This document shows positions 27,779 through 35,306 of a DNA stretch of 36,419 bases, one piece after another (the stretch's first letter is position 1; the number at the start of each line of letters is the position of its first letter). The notes under the pieces are model-generated. The model did not search any database. It was not told the origin of the DNA and saw only the letters and a program-made list of their open reading frames with translations. Made by a program: the position numbers and the translations under genes. Source of the stretch: Solirubrobacterales bacterium (lineage in GTDB: Bacteria > Actinomycetota > Thermoleophilia > Solirubrobacterales > 70-9); NCBI GenBank assembly GCA_020438445.1, contig JAGQUO010000012.1, positions 1-36,419 of the forward strand, written 5' to 3'.

Positions 27779-28391
27779 CCCCGTCGCGACGCTCGAGACC
27801 GCAGCAGAGGGTCTCCACGACCATGTCACCGGCCCGCTCGAATTCCTCGTCGGTCGCAGGGATCAGCCCGAAGACCCAGCCGGAGAGGAGCTGTTCGATC
27901 GCCCCGTAGAACCACATCCCGACGAAATCGGGGTCGATCTCCTCGCGGTAGATGCCCTCGCGCTGGCCGTCGGCGACGATCCTCGCGACGAAGTCGTAGG
28001 CGCGCCGGATCTCAGGCAGATGGGTGGCGCCGAAGGAGTTCGCCGCACGCGTGACCTCGACGATGATGACCTTCATCAACTCCGGGTCGTGGCGATAGGA
28101 GTCGATGATGAACCTGGCGATCCCGGCGAGCTTCTCCCGCGCCGGGATGTCCTGCTCGTAGATCGAGTCGGAGGCGTCGAGCAGCAACGACCAACGCTCG
28201 GTGAAGAGCTCGGTCATCACGGCCTCCTTCGAGCGGAAGTAGTGGTAGACCAGGCCGTAGGCGACGCCCGCCTCGTCGGCGATGTCCGCGACCCGCGTCG
28301 AGTGATAACCCTGCCTGGCGAAGACGCGGATTGCGGCGTCGAGGATTGCACGGCGCTTGTCGGCCGGCCCGGTCTTGACCTGATCAGGCAT
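27774..28391 (-). CDS. TetR family transcriptional regulator
   Basis: A 205-aa regulator. The N-terminal helix-turn-helix is KRRAILDAAIRVFARQGYHSTRVADIADEAGVAYGLVYHYFRSKEAVM (about 12-59). The all-helical C-terminal ligand domain includes the IDPDFVGMWFYGAIEQLLSGWVF stretch seen in FadR-like regulators that sense acyl-CoA. It overlaps the end of the nitrilase gene by 8 nt, so the two are co-transcribed. A near-perfect 20-bp palindrome upstream of the nitrilase gene (29254-29273) is the obvious autoregulatory operator. The ligand is unknown; acyl-CoA is a guess from the C-domain and the nearby catabolic genes. Confidence 0.92.
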   Translation of the reverse strand: MPDQVKTGPADKRRAILDAAIRVFARQGYHSTRVADIADEAGVAYGLVYHYFRSKEAVMTELFTERWSLLLDASDSIYEQDIPAREKLAGIARFIIDSYRHDPELMKVIIVEVTRAANSFGATHLPEIRRAYDFVARIVADGQREGIYREEIDPDFVGMWFYGAIEQLLSGWVFGLIPATDEEFERAGDMVVETLCCGLERRDGA

Positions 28392-29217
28392 TCCCGCCCA
28401 CCTCCACGGGCCACGAGTATGCGCCCTCGCGCCTGCTCGCCAGCGACGGCAGGCGCTCCCGGATCCGGTCGAGCTCGCCGAGGTCGAGGTCGGCTACGGC
28501 GTGGCCCTCGCCGTCGGCGATCGAATCGAGGACGCGGCCCCAGGGGTCGACGATCATCGAGTGCCCCCAGGAATCGAACTCGGGCTCCGCCCTGCCGCTC
28601 TGATCGGCGGCGACGACGAACAGCTGGTTCTCGATCGCGCGGGCGCGCACCAGCACCTCCCAGTGATCGCGGCCGGTGGCGGCCGTGAACGCCGACGGCA
28701 CCGTCACGACGGTCGCCTGCCGCAGCGCCAGGATCCGGTAGAGCTCGGGGAAGCGGAGGTCGTAACAGATCGTCATCCCGACCACGAGTCCTCCGCAGGC
28801 AGCGGTGACGATCTCCTCGCCGGCGAGCTCATGCTCCGACTCGCGATACGTGACGCCGCCGACCTCGACGTCGAACATGTGGATCTTCCGGTACACCGCC
28901 TCGATCTCCCCGTCGCGATCGATCAGCACGGACGTGTTGCCGATCCGGTCGCCCTCCTCCAGCCGCTCCCCGAAGCTGCCGGCGAGCAATCCGATCCCGA
29001 GCTCCCGCGCCCAGCCCCGAGCGGCCGAGACGACGGTGCCGTCGAGCGGCTCGGCGAGCTCTGTCAGCACATCGCCCGGCCCCAGCGCGCTCCACTTCTC
29101 CGGCAGGACGACGAAGTCGGCGCCGTCGGCCGCCGCGGAGCGCACGAGGCGCTCGGCGACCGCGAGGTTCCCGTCGACGTCGGCGGTCGAGTTCATCTGT
29201 ATGGCTGCGGCTCTCAT
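28384..29217 (-). CDS. Carbon-nitrogen hydrolase (nitrilase superfamily)
   Basis: A 277-aa amidase of the nitrilase superfamily. The catalytic triad is visible: Glu40 (VVLPEKW), Lys111 (YRKIHMFD) and Cys151 (ICYDLRFPELYR). The KIHMFD and CYDLRFPELYR texts are closest to the Nit/omega-amidase branch, which includes deaminated-glutathione amidase and alpha-keto-acid omega-amidases, rather than true nitrilases. It is cytoplasmic and full length. SD GAGGAG stands 4 nt before ATG 29217. It is the first gene of a nitrilase-tetR pair, under a promoter region that carries the TetR-type palindrome. Confidence 0.9.
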   Translation of the reverse strand: MRAAAIQMNSTADVDGNLAVAERLVRSAAADGADFVVLPEKWSALGPGDVLTELAEPLDGTVVSAARGWARELGIGLLAGSFGERLEEGDRIGNTSVLIDRDGEIEAVYRKIHMFDVEVGGVTYRESEHELAGEEIVTAACGGLVVGMTICYDLRFPELYRILALRQATVVTVPSAFTAATGRDHWEVLVRARAIENQLFVVAADQSGRAEPEFDSWGHSMIVDPWGRVLDSIADGEGHAVADLDLGELDRIRERLPSLASRREGAYSWPVEVGGNA

Positions 29218-29253
29218 CGGCTCCTCGGCGGTCCCGATTTGCAGGAACGACCG

Positions 29254-29273
29254 TTGATTGACCAGTCAATCTA
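29254..29273. promoter_or_regulatory. TetR-type operator upstream of nitrilase-tetR
   Basis: GATTGAC-CA-GTCAATC (29256-29271) is a perfect 7+2+7 palindrome and extends to 20 bp with one mismatch pair. On the minus strand the TAGATT at its edge (29273-29268) is a plausible -10, so bound repressor would block transcription. Its form is typical of TetR/FadR operators. Confidence 0.7.
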
Positions 29274-29281
29274 GCCGATGA

Positions 29282-29295
29282 GGGGCCCTGGCCCC
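29282..29295 (-). terminator. hairpin after the small membrane-protein gene
   Basis: GGGGC and GCCCC flank CCTG (stem 5 bp; as DNA a GGGGCC-CT-GGCCCC palindrome), 8 nt past the stop at 29303. It probably ends the MaoC-to-membrane-protein operon, although no U-run follows. Confidence 0.45.
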
Positions 29296-29302
29296 GGGGC
29301 GG

Positions 29303-29701
29303 TCAGGTGCCCAGGACGAGAGCGATCAGGGCGCCGAGGACGAGGACGCATTCGAACAGCCCGGCGATCGCGATCGCTCCTGCGGCGGTCGCCGGATCGA
29401 ACCCGGAGCCGGCGCCGACTGCCAGGAACGCGGCGGCGAGGACCGCCGTCAGCGCGCCCCACATCACCAGCGCCCGTTCCCAGCGGCGTTCCGGGTCCTC
29501 CGTCCGGCGCGAGGCGATGTCGTGGAACCCGAAGGCGGCGGCGCCCAGGAGGGTCGCGAGCCCGGCCGCGAAGACGACGAGCCAGGGGTCGACGTGGTCG
29601 GCGCCGAGCCGGGACCCGTCGGCCGCCGCCACCCCGGCGACGCCGGCCGCGGCCACGGCCAGGCCGGCGGCCGCGGCGAGGGCGACCGGACGGGTGATCA
29701 C
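29303..29701 (-). CDS. Small four-helix membrane protein, unknown function
   Basis: A 132-aa hydrophobic protein with four likely membrane helices: PVALAAAAGLAVAAAGVAGVAAA, PWLVVFAAGLATLLGAAAFGF, ALVMWGALTAVLAAAFLAVGA and AIAIAGLFECVLVLGALIALVLG. A charged loop (HDIASRRTEDPERRWERA) lies between helices 2 and 3. No family is recognised. GTG 29701 overlaps the MerR stop in GTGA, so it is translated with that regulator and may be its partner or target. The strong Ala/Val/Leu bias is what high GC imposes on membrane helices. Confidence 0.7.
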   Translation of the reverse strand: MITRPVALAAAAGLAVAAAGVAGVAAADGSRLGADHVDPWLVVFAAGLATLLGAAAFGFHDIASRRTEDPERRWERALVMWGALTAVLAAAFLAVGAGSGFDPATAAGAIAIAGLFECVLVLGALIALVLGT

Positions 29702-30411
29702 GACGATCCGGCCCGGTGCGCCTCGATCTCGGCGGTGATGAGCTTGGCGTTCATCGCCGCGATCAGGTCGGCCAGCGGGTCGATCCCCGCCGCGATCAGC
29801 TCGGCGGCCCGATCGGGCTCGAAGCGGCCGACAAGCTTCTCGGAGAGGAGCTCGACCTCGCGGCGCGCGAGCGCCCGCAGCGGCTCCAGGAACCTGGCGG
29901 CGTCGTAGACGGTGAAGCCGATCCGCTCGTCGTAGCCACCGGCGCGGAACCTGGCGATCGCGGCGACGATGCGAACGTCCGAGGGCATGTAGCCGTCACC
30001 CGCCGGACTGAGGATGCCGACCTCCGCGAGCCGCTCGAGGACCTCGACCGGTACGTCGTAACGCTCGCTGACCTCCGCCGCCGGAGTCCGCTCGCGCTCC
30101 CGCTCGAGTGCCCGCTCGATCCCGCGATCGGACTCGGCCAGCAGCGCCCGGACCGCCTCGGGATCGCCGCCCTCCCGCTCGAGCAGCTCCCGGATCACCT
30201 TCAGCGGCATGAACCGCTCCTCCTGCAGGAGCTTGATCAGCTTGATCCGATCCACCATCTCGGCCGGGTAGTAGGCCATGTTCCGGCTCGTCTTCCGGCC
30301 CTCCGGCAGCAGCCCCTCGCGCAGGTAATGACGAACGGTCGCGACGGGGACGCCGGCACCCTCCGCGAGCTCGCTGATCTTCAGCGTCGGCTCGGCGTTC
30401 TCGGCGGTCAC
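29698..30411 (-). CDS. MerR family transcriptional regulator
   Basis: A 237-aa regulator. The N-terminal MerR helix-turn-helix and wing are LKISELAEGAGVPVATVRHYLREGLLPEGRKTSRNMAYYPAEMVDRIKLIKLLQEE (about 10-65). A long charged dimer helix (LAESDRGIERALERERERTP) follows, then a C-terminal region of about 125 residues with a second winged-helix-like stretch (YDVPVEVLERLAEVGILSPAGDGYMPSDVRIVAAIARF) and no metal-binding Cys cluster, so it is not a metal sensor. GTG 30411 overlaps the OsmC stop in GTGA. Targets and ligand are unknown. It sits within the acyl-CoA/OsmC operon and may control it. Confidence 0.87.
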   Translation of the reverse strand: MTAENAEPTLKISELAEGAGVPVATVRHYLREGLLPEGRKTSRNMAYYPAEMVDRIKLIKLLQEERFMPLKVIRELLEREGGDPEAVRALLAESDRGIERALERERERTPAAEVSERYDVPVEVLERLAEVGILSPAGDGYMPSDVRIVAAIARFRAGGYDERIGFTVYDAARFLEPLRALARREVELLSEKLVGRFEPDRAAELIAAGIDPLADLIAAMNAKLITAEIEAHRAGSS

Positions 30412-30836
30412 GCCGCCACCTCGACCGGGAACGAGACCGACGCCGCCAGATAGCAGCGCTCGTGCGCCTCGTGATGGAGCTCGGCGAGGACCCCGGAGCC
30501 GGGGCCGTCGGCGAACGCGACCTCGGGGTTGAGGACGACGCGGCTGATGCGCCCGTTCTCGAGCGTGCCGACGGCCTCGTCCGCGTAGGCCGTGACCCGC
30601 AGGCGCCGCCCGCGCGCCAGCGCGATGAACCAGAGCATGTGGCAGGCCGAGAGCGCGCCGACGAACAACTGCTCGGGGTCGGCACGGTCGGGATCGCCGC
30701 CGTTCTCGGGCATGGTCGAGCCCCGCACGACCTCGCCGGCGAGCTCCACACGGTGAGCGCGCAGGTCCTCCTTGGTGCCCTCCCATGTCACCCGGGCCCG
30801 GTGCTCGGTCCGCTCGGAACCCGAACCGGCGTCCAT
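30408..30836 (-). CDS. OsmC/Ohr-family peroxide-reductase-like protein
   Basis: A 142-aa OsmC-fold protein. The conserved peroxidatic Cys65 lies in LFVGALSACHMLWFIALA, and the resolving Cys128 in AHERCYLAASVSFPVEV, so the two-Cys site of OsmC/Ohr proteins is intact. Such enzymes reduce organic or lipid hydroperoxides with thiol reductants. The N-terminal VTWEGTKEDLRAHRVEL is the usual domain-swapped strand pair. The start is 7 nt after the BKACE gene stop. Its place among acyl-CoA genes would fit detoxifying lipid peroxides, but that is an inference. Confidence 0.88.
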   Translation of the reverse strand: MDAGSGSERTEHRARVTWEGTKEDLRAHRVELAGEVVRGSTMPENGGDPDRADPEQLFVGALSACHMLWFIALARGRRLRVTAYADEAVGTLENGRISRVVLNPEVAFADGPGSGVLAELHHEAHERCYLAASVSFPVEVAA

Positions 30837-30843
30837 GGTCAGC

Positions 30844-31725
30844 TCACTCCGTCGCCGTCAGGCCGAGCAGGCCGCGGGCCTCGGCCACGGTCGCCGCTCG
30901 CCGGCCGACGTCCTCCGCCATCCGCCTGGCCCTGGCGATCAGATCACCGTTGGAGCGGGCCATCTCCCCGCCCGGCAGGTAGAGGTTGTCCTCGAGGCCG
31001 GCACGCACGTTTCCACCGAGCACGAGCGAACTCGCCAGCAGCTTCCACTGGTCCCGTGAGACCCCGATCACCTGCCAGTTGTTGGGGCCCTCGGGACCGC
31101 CGGGGATCTGATCGGACATCACCGACACGTTTCGCGGCGTCGGCCTGATCCCGCCGGTGACGCCCATGACGAGCGAGATCTGAAGCGGAGGCTCGAGCAG
31201 GCCCATGTGCAGGAGCGGATCGAGGTTCGCGACGTGGCCGGCGTCGAAGCACTCGTGCTCGGGCTGGATCCCACTCGCCTTCATGGCCTCGATCAGCTCG
31301 ATGATGGTGTCGAAGCTGTTCTCGAACACGGCCTTGAACACGAAGTCGCCGCGGCGGCGCGAGTACTTCGCGTAGTTCATCGACGACATGTTCAGCGCCG
31401 CGACGTCCGGCTTCAGGGCCTCCAGATAGGCGATCCGCTTCTCGAGCGGGACCCCGATGGCGCCGGTCGAGTAGTTGATGATCACGTCGCCGACCTCGCT
31501 GCGAATCGCCTCCGTGATCGCTGCGAAGTCCTCGACCTCGTAGGACGGCGTGCCGTCCGGAGTGCGAGCGTGGATGTGGATCTGTGACGCACCCTCGTCG
31601 ACCGCGCGCCGGGCCTCGGCCGCGTACTCGCCGGGCGTGTAGGGAATCGCGGGGCACTGGTCGCGGTTGGCGATCGCGCCGCTGATCGAGCAGCTGATGA
31701 TCACCGGGTCCTCGAAGCGGCTCAC
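30844..31725 (-). CDS. Beta-keto acid cleavage enzyme (BKACE, DUF849)
   Basis: A 293-aa TIM-barrel enzyme of the BKACE family. Members such as 3-keto-5-aminohexanoate cleavage enzyme (Kce) condense a beta-keto acid with acetyl-CoA to give acetoacetate and a new CoA ester. The zinc ligands H50 and H52 (QIHIHAR) and the RAGLED motif (Arg241, Glu245, Asp246) match the Kce active-site pattern, including Zn Glu and the catalytic Arg/Asp. The substrate pocket cannot be assigned, so the keto acid used is unknown. GTG 31725 follows the crotonase stop by 4 nt, with a strong SD (GGGGAGGTGA) inside the crotonase end. It is followed by osmC. Confidence 0.9.
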   Translation of the reverse strand: MSRFEDPVIISCSISGAIANRDQCPAIPYTPGEYAAEARRAVDEGASQIHIHARTPDGTPSYEVEDFAAITEAIRSEVGDVIINYSTGAIGVPLEKRIAYLEALKPDVAALNMSSMNYAKYSRRRGDFVFKAVFENSFDTIIELIEAMKASGIQPEHECFDAGHVANLDPLLHMGLLEPPLQISLVMGVTGGIRPTPRNVSVMSDQIPGGPEGPNNWQVIGVSRDQWKLLASSLVLGGNVRAGLEDNLYLPGGEMARSNGDLIARARRMAEDVGRRAATVAEARGLLGLTATE

Positions 31726-31729
31726 GCGA

Positions 31730-32512
31730 TCACCTCCCCTTCCAATCGGGCTCGCGCTTCTCGAAGAACGCCTTCACGCCCTCCTGGATGTCCTCGGTCG
31801 AGAAAGTCAGCGAGAGCTGGCTGCGCAGGTACTCGAGGCCGTCGTCGAGGGCCATGTCCTGCTGCCGGTACATCGCGTCGTGGCCGAGCTTCATCAGCAC
31901 CGGGCTCTTCGAGGCCAGGCGCTTCGCCCAGTCGTCGACGGCCGCCTCGAACTCGGCTGCGGGCACGACCTTGTTGGCGAGCCCGTACTCGACGGCCGCC
32001 TCCGCACCGATCCGCTCGCCGAGAAGCATCATCTCGTTGACCTTCTTGCGCGGAACGTTGCGGTAGATGATCGCCATGATCATGTAGGGAAAGGCGCCGA
32101 CGTTGATCTCCGGCGTCCCGAAGGTGATCCCCTCCCTGGCGATGACGAGGTCGCAGGAGAGAGCGAGCCCCATCCCGCCTGCGAGGACATGGCCGTTGGC
32201 CGCGCACAGGGACGGCTTTCCGAGCCGGGGCATCAGCCGGAAGAACTCGAGGAAGCGGTCGGAGGAGAAGTGCTTCTCGACGAGCGGCGCGTCGGCGGCG
32301 AACCCGCCGAGATCGGCACCGGCGCAGAACACCCTGTCCCCCGCTCCGGTCAGCACGACGGCGCGAACGTCGTCGTCGTCGCGGGCGCTGGTGACCGCGT
32401 CGATGAGCTCGCCGAGCATCTGATTGGACAGCGCGTTGCGCTGCTCGGGCCGGTTCAGGGTGACCGTGGCGACCCCGCCGTCGACGTCGTAGAGAAGCTG
32501 CTCGTAAGCCAT
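31730..32512 (-). CDS. Enoyl-CoA hydratase/isomerase (crotonase) family protein
   Basis: A 260-aa crotonase-fold CoA enzyme. The oxyanion-hole segment is CAGADLGGFA (63-72) and the second is AGGMGLALSCD (111-121). Aligned with rat enoyl-CoA hydratase, the first catalytic Glu (E144) is replaced by Gly115, while the second (E164) is kept as Glu135 in GTPEI. One-Glu members are often isomerases or other crotonases, so classical hydratase activity should not be assumed. ATG 32512 starts the fold; upstream residues in the same frame are not protein-like. A -10 candidate lies 30 nt upstream. It is coupled to the BKACE gene. Confidence 0.87.
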   Translation of the reverse strand: MAYEQLLYDVDGGVATVTLNRPEQRNALSNQMLGELIDAVTSARDDDDVRAVVLTGAGDRVFCAGADLGGFAADAPLVEKHFSSDRFLEFFRLMPRLGKPSLCAANGHVLAGGMGLALSCDLVIAREGITFGTPEINVGAFPYMIMAIIYRNVPRKKVNEMMLLGERIGAEAAVEYGLANKVVPAAEFEAAVDDWAKRLASKSPVLMKLGHDAMYRQQDMALDDGLEYLRSQLSLTFSTEDIQEGVKAFFEKREPDWKGR

Positions 32513-32541
32513 GCCAAGCGCGGATCCTGGACCGCCGCCTG

Positions 32542-32547
32542 AGCCTA
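32542..32547 (-). promoter_or_regulatory. candidate -10 box of the crotonase-BKACE operon
   Basis: TAGGCT on the minus strand fits TANNNT; GTGACT lies 18 nt upstream as a weak -35. The predicted start leaves a leader of about 23 nt with AGGA before ATG 32512. Confidence 0.4.
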
Positions 32548-32576
32548 CCACCGCATGAAGTGGGAAGTCACGCTGC

Positions 32577-33485
32577 CTACTTTGCCGGCAGCTCGAGGAC
32601 CGCTCGGCCCTCGGTGACGACCTCCTTGCCACCCTGCTCCACGCCGCACGCGATCTCGACTCGGGGACCATCCGCCGCCGTCACGACTCCGGTCACCGAG
32701 AGCTTCCGCTCGGGGAAGGCGGGCCGGCGAAACCTCGCCGCGAGCGAGCGGAGCACGCGGGGATCACCCCCGAAGGGCTCGAGGAGACCGTGAGCGAGCT
32801 GGCCGAAGGTGTAGAGCCCGTGGAGGATGATCCCGGGGAGCCCGGCGGCCCGTGCGAATCCGGCGTCGAGGTGGAAGGGCGTGAAATCCCCGGACGCTCC
32901 CGCGTACCGCTGCGCCGCGTAGCGGTCGGGCGTGATCTCGAACCCGGGGATCCGCTCGCCGGGTCGATGGCCGGTGAGCCCGCCTCCCGCCGCCGGCGGA
33001 GCGGCCTCCTGCTCGGCTCCCCGCCGGCGCGGCTCCGGCGCCGGCACGACCCCCTGATAGCGGCCCTCGAGGACCAGCAGGCCCGCCTGGTTGACCGATT
33101 CGGATTCGAAGGTCCGATACCCGGCGCCCTCGCGCTCCTCCGCCTCGGTCAGCCTCGCAGTGGTCGTGATCGTGTCCCCGGCGCAGACCGGCTCGTGCCA
33201 GCGGAACGCCTGGCGGCGCTGGACGAACCGATAGCCGGCGAGGCCCACCGCCGGGTCGAAGATCCCCGCGCGCGGATCGAACATCGCCCCCGCAAGCGAC
33301 CGGGCCACGTAGACCGCCGCGAACACCGGCGGAGCGACGACCGCCCGGAAGCCGGCGGCCCGGGCCGCCTCGTGGTCGCGGTGGATCGGGGCGGCGATCG
33401 CGAGGGCGTCCGCGTACTCGCGGATCTTCTCCCGCCCGACCTCGTACTCGGTCGCCGGCCACTCGGTGCCGACGGCCGCTGTCAC
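32577..33485 (-). CDS. Two-domain MaoC-type dehydratase
   Basis: A 302-aa double-hotdog protein. The N-terminal half (about 8-150) is a FAS1-type MaoC_dehydrat_N domain (REKIREYADALAI, VVAPPVFAAVYV, RFVQRRQAFRWHEPVCAGDTI). A linker rich in Arg, Glu and Ala follows, and the C-terminal half (about 175-300) is a MaoC domain with the hydratase dyad Asp200-x4-His205 in GDFTPFHLD. It resembles a fusion of mycobacterial HadA and HadB halves, acting on (R)-3-hydroxyacyl thioesters. GTG 33485 is preferred because AGGTGA lies 8 nt upstream; GTG 33497, one base after the upstream stop, is the alternative. The frame ends 64 nt before the crotonase start. Confidence 0.87.
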   Translation of the reverse strand: MTAAVGTEWPATEYEVGREKIREYADALAIAAPIHRDHEAARAAGFRAVVAPPVFAAVYVARSLAGAMFDPRAGIFDPAVGLAGYRFVQRRQAFRWHEPVCAGDTITTTARLTEAEEREGAGYRTFESESVNQAGLLVLEGRYQGVVPAPEPRRRGAEQEAAPPAAGGGLTGHRPGERIPGFEITPDRYAAQRYAGASGDFTPFHLDAGFARAAGLPGIILHGLYTFGQLAHGLLEPFGGDPRVLRSLAARFRRPAFPERKLSVTGVVTAADGPRVEIACGVEQGGKEVVTEGRAVLELPAK

Positions 33486-33498
33486 CGCCGGCGTCACC

Positions 33499-35202
33499 TC
33501 AGGCGGCTGATCCGGCGGCGGCCCGGTCGAGGGCGCGGACGAGGGCGTCGACCACGGCCCCGTCGAACTGACTGCCGGAGTAGCGCCCCATCTCCCCGAT
33601 CGCCTCGGCCGGCGTCCTGGCGGCGCGATAGGGGCGGTCGCTGGTCATCGCGTCGTAGGACTCGGCCACCGCGAGGATCCGCGCCTCGAGCGGGATCTCC
33701 TCGCCGCTGATTCCGCGCGGGTAACCATGGCCATCGAGCTGCTCGTGCCGGGCGAGGACCCATTCGCGAATGTCGGTGAGCTCGCGTGCCGCCAGGATCC
33801 GCGCGGCCATCTCCGGATGGCGGCGGACCTGATCCCATTCCGAGGGCGAGAGCGGCCCCGGCTTGTCGAGGATCGAGTCCGCGATCCCGACCTTGCCGAT
33901 GTCGTGGAGCATGCCCGCGAGCCGCAGGCGGGCGACGCGCTGTTCCGGCAGGCCCATCTCGCGACCGATCATCTCGCAATAGCCGGCGACGGCGGCGGCA
34001 TGGCTGGCGTTCGCCTCGTCCCGCAGGTCGAGGACCTCGGCGAGGCTGAGCACGGTGGCGAGGTGCATGCGGCCGTCCTTCGGGGCGGTGCCGGTCTCGG
34101 CGGCCAGCGCGTCGTCGACATCGGCGCTGTAGACGACGGCGCGATCGGAGCCGAGCGTGTCGGCGACCTGCGCCGCCGACTCGGCGGCCTGCATCAGATC
34201 CTCGGCGCGGACGCCGTGCTTGGGGAAGCTGGCGACCCCGAGACTCGCGCGCAGCGTCGTACCCCGCTCCCGGTAGGTGCGCCGGAAGCGGGTCAGGATC
34301 TGCTCCGCGAGCAGGAAGCCGGTGTGCTCGTCGGTCTCCGGGAGCACGACCGCGAACTCGTGCGCGTCGATGCGGCCGACGGTGTCGATCCGCCGCGTCG
34401 ACTCGTCGAGCAGGCGGCCGATCTCCTTCAGGACCGCGTCTCCGGCCTCATGGCCGTGGTCCTTGCTGACCCGTCCGATGCCGCCGACGGAGACGCTGAG
34501 CACGCCGATGCGGTGGGCGTCGGGGCGGGCGCGCTCGATCTCGGTCGCGAGCACCTCCACGAGACCGTGCTTGTTGCGGAAGCCGGTGAGCATGTCGGTC
34601 CGCGCCGCGCCGGAGAGCCGGGTCCAGAGCGCGTTGACGCGGTCGCGCAGCGCGAGCATCATCACGCCGGCGATCGCGAGGCTGCCGACCGTGAGCACGA
34701 ACTGGTGGGTGAGATCGCCGACGCTGGCCGCGTCGGAGCCGTTCATCAGGATCAGGGTGGAGCCGTAGCAGAGGCCGAGGAATGCGACCGTCAGCGCCGA
34801 GTCGGTGCGCGAGAGGAAGTAGAAGGCGTAGAAGCAGGGCCACAGGTAGAAGGTCGCGTAGGCGCCGAGCGCGTCGCCGCTGAAGATCACGGCGGCGGTC
34901 ACCTGCAGGATCCCGGCGGCGGGAGCGAGCCGGATCGCGATCATCGGCAGCCGCTCGGCGTAGATCAGGAAGAACATCGCCCAGAGCGCGCTGAACAGCC
35001 ACAGCGCGATCAGCGCCGGCTCGTTGAAGGACGAAGGGTGCGGAAGGACGATCCCGAGCCCGCCGACACCGACCCCGGCGAGGGTGACGTAGGCGCCGGC
35101 GCGGGCAAGCGGGGCGACCTGGCGGTCGACGCCATCGCCCATGACGGCGTGGCCGACGCCCTCGCCGTCGGAGCCGGAGCCCTCGAATATCGCCAATCCC
35201 AT
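33499..35202 (-). CDS. Membrane GGDEF/HD-GYP protein, probable c-di-GMP phosphodiesterase
   Basis: A 567-aa protein. About six membrane helices (33-185) precede a degenerate GGDEF domain (about 200-360; active-site DAHEF at 279-283 instead of GGDEF) and an HD-GYP domain (about 378-560). The HD pair is His433-Asp434 with Lys437 (HDIGK); RRHPEM gives His462; ARHEQLDGHGYP carries His486, Asp490 and the GYP motif, with Arg485 where many members have a second His. The metal site looks largely complete, so c-di-GMP hydrolysis is likely and cyclase activity unlikely. The start is ATG 35202 with no strong SD; TACGAA upstream is a poor -10. It stands between P450 and MaoC genes with short gaps. Confidence 0.9.
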   Translation of the reverse strand: MGLAIFEGSGSDGEGVGHAVMGDGVDRQVAPLARAGAYVTLAGVGVGGLGIVLPHPSSFNEPALIALWLFSALWAMFFLIYAERLPMIAIRLAPAAGILQVTAAVIFSGDALGAYATFYLWPCFYAFYFLSRTDSALTVAFLGLCYGSTLILMNGSDAASVGDLTHQFVLTVGSLAIAGVMMLALRDRVNALWTRLSGAARTDMLTGFRNKHGLVEVLATEIERARPDAHRIGVLSVSVGGIGRVSKDHGHEAGDAVLKEIGRLLDESTRRIDTVGRIDAHEFAVVLPETDEHTGFLLAEQILTRFRRTYRERGTTLRASLGVASFPKHGVRAEDLMQAAESAAQVADTLGSDRAVVYSADVDDALAAETGTAPKDGRMHLATVLSLAEVLDLRDEANASHAAAVAGYCEMIGREMGLPEQRVARLRLAGMLHDIGKVGIADSILDKPGPLSPSEWDQVRRHPEMAARILAARELTDIREWVLARHEQLDGHGYPRGISGEEIPLEARILAVAESYDAMTSDRPYRAARTPAEAIGEMGRYSGSQFDGAVVDALVRALDRAAAGSAA

Positions 35203-35306
35203 CCGGGTCTGCTTTCGTAGCTGTTGCGGCGTCCCTGAGCACGGCCGGACGCCCTCGCTGGGCTCATCGGCAGATCAGCCGCGAAAGCTGAGTGCGCAGG
35301 CCGGCT

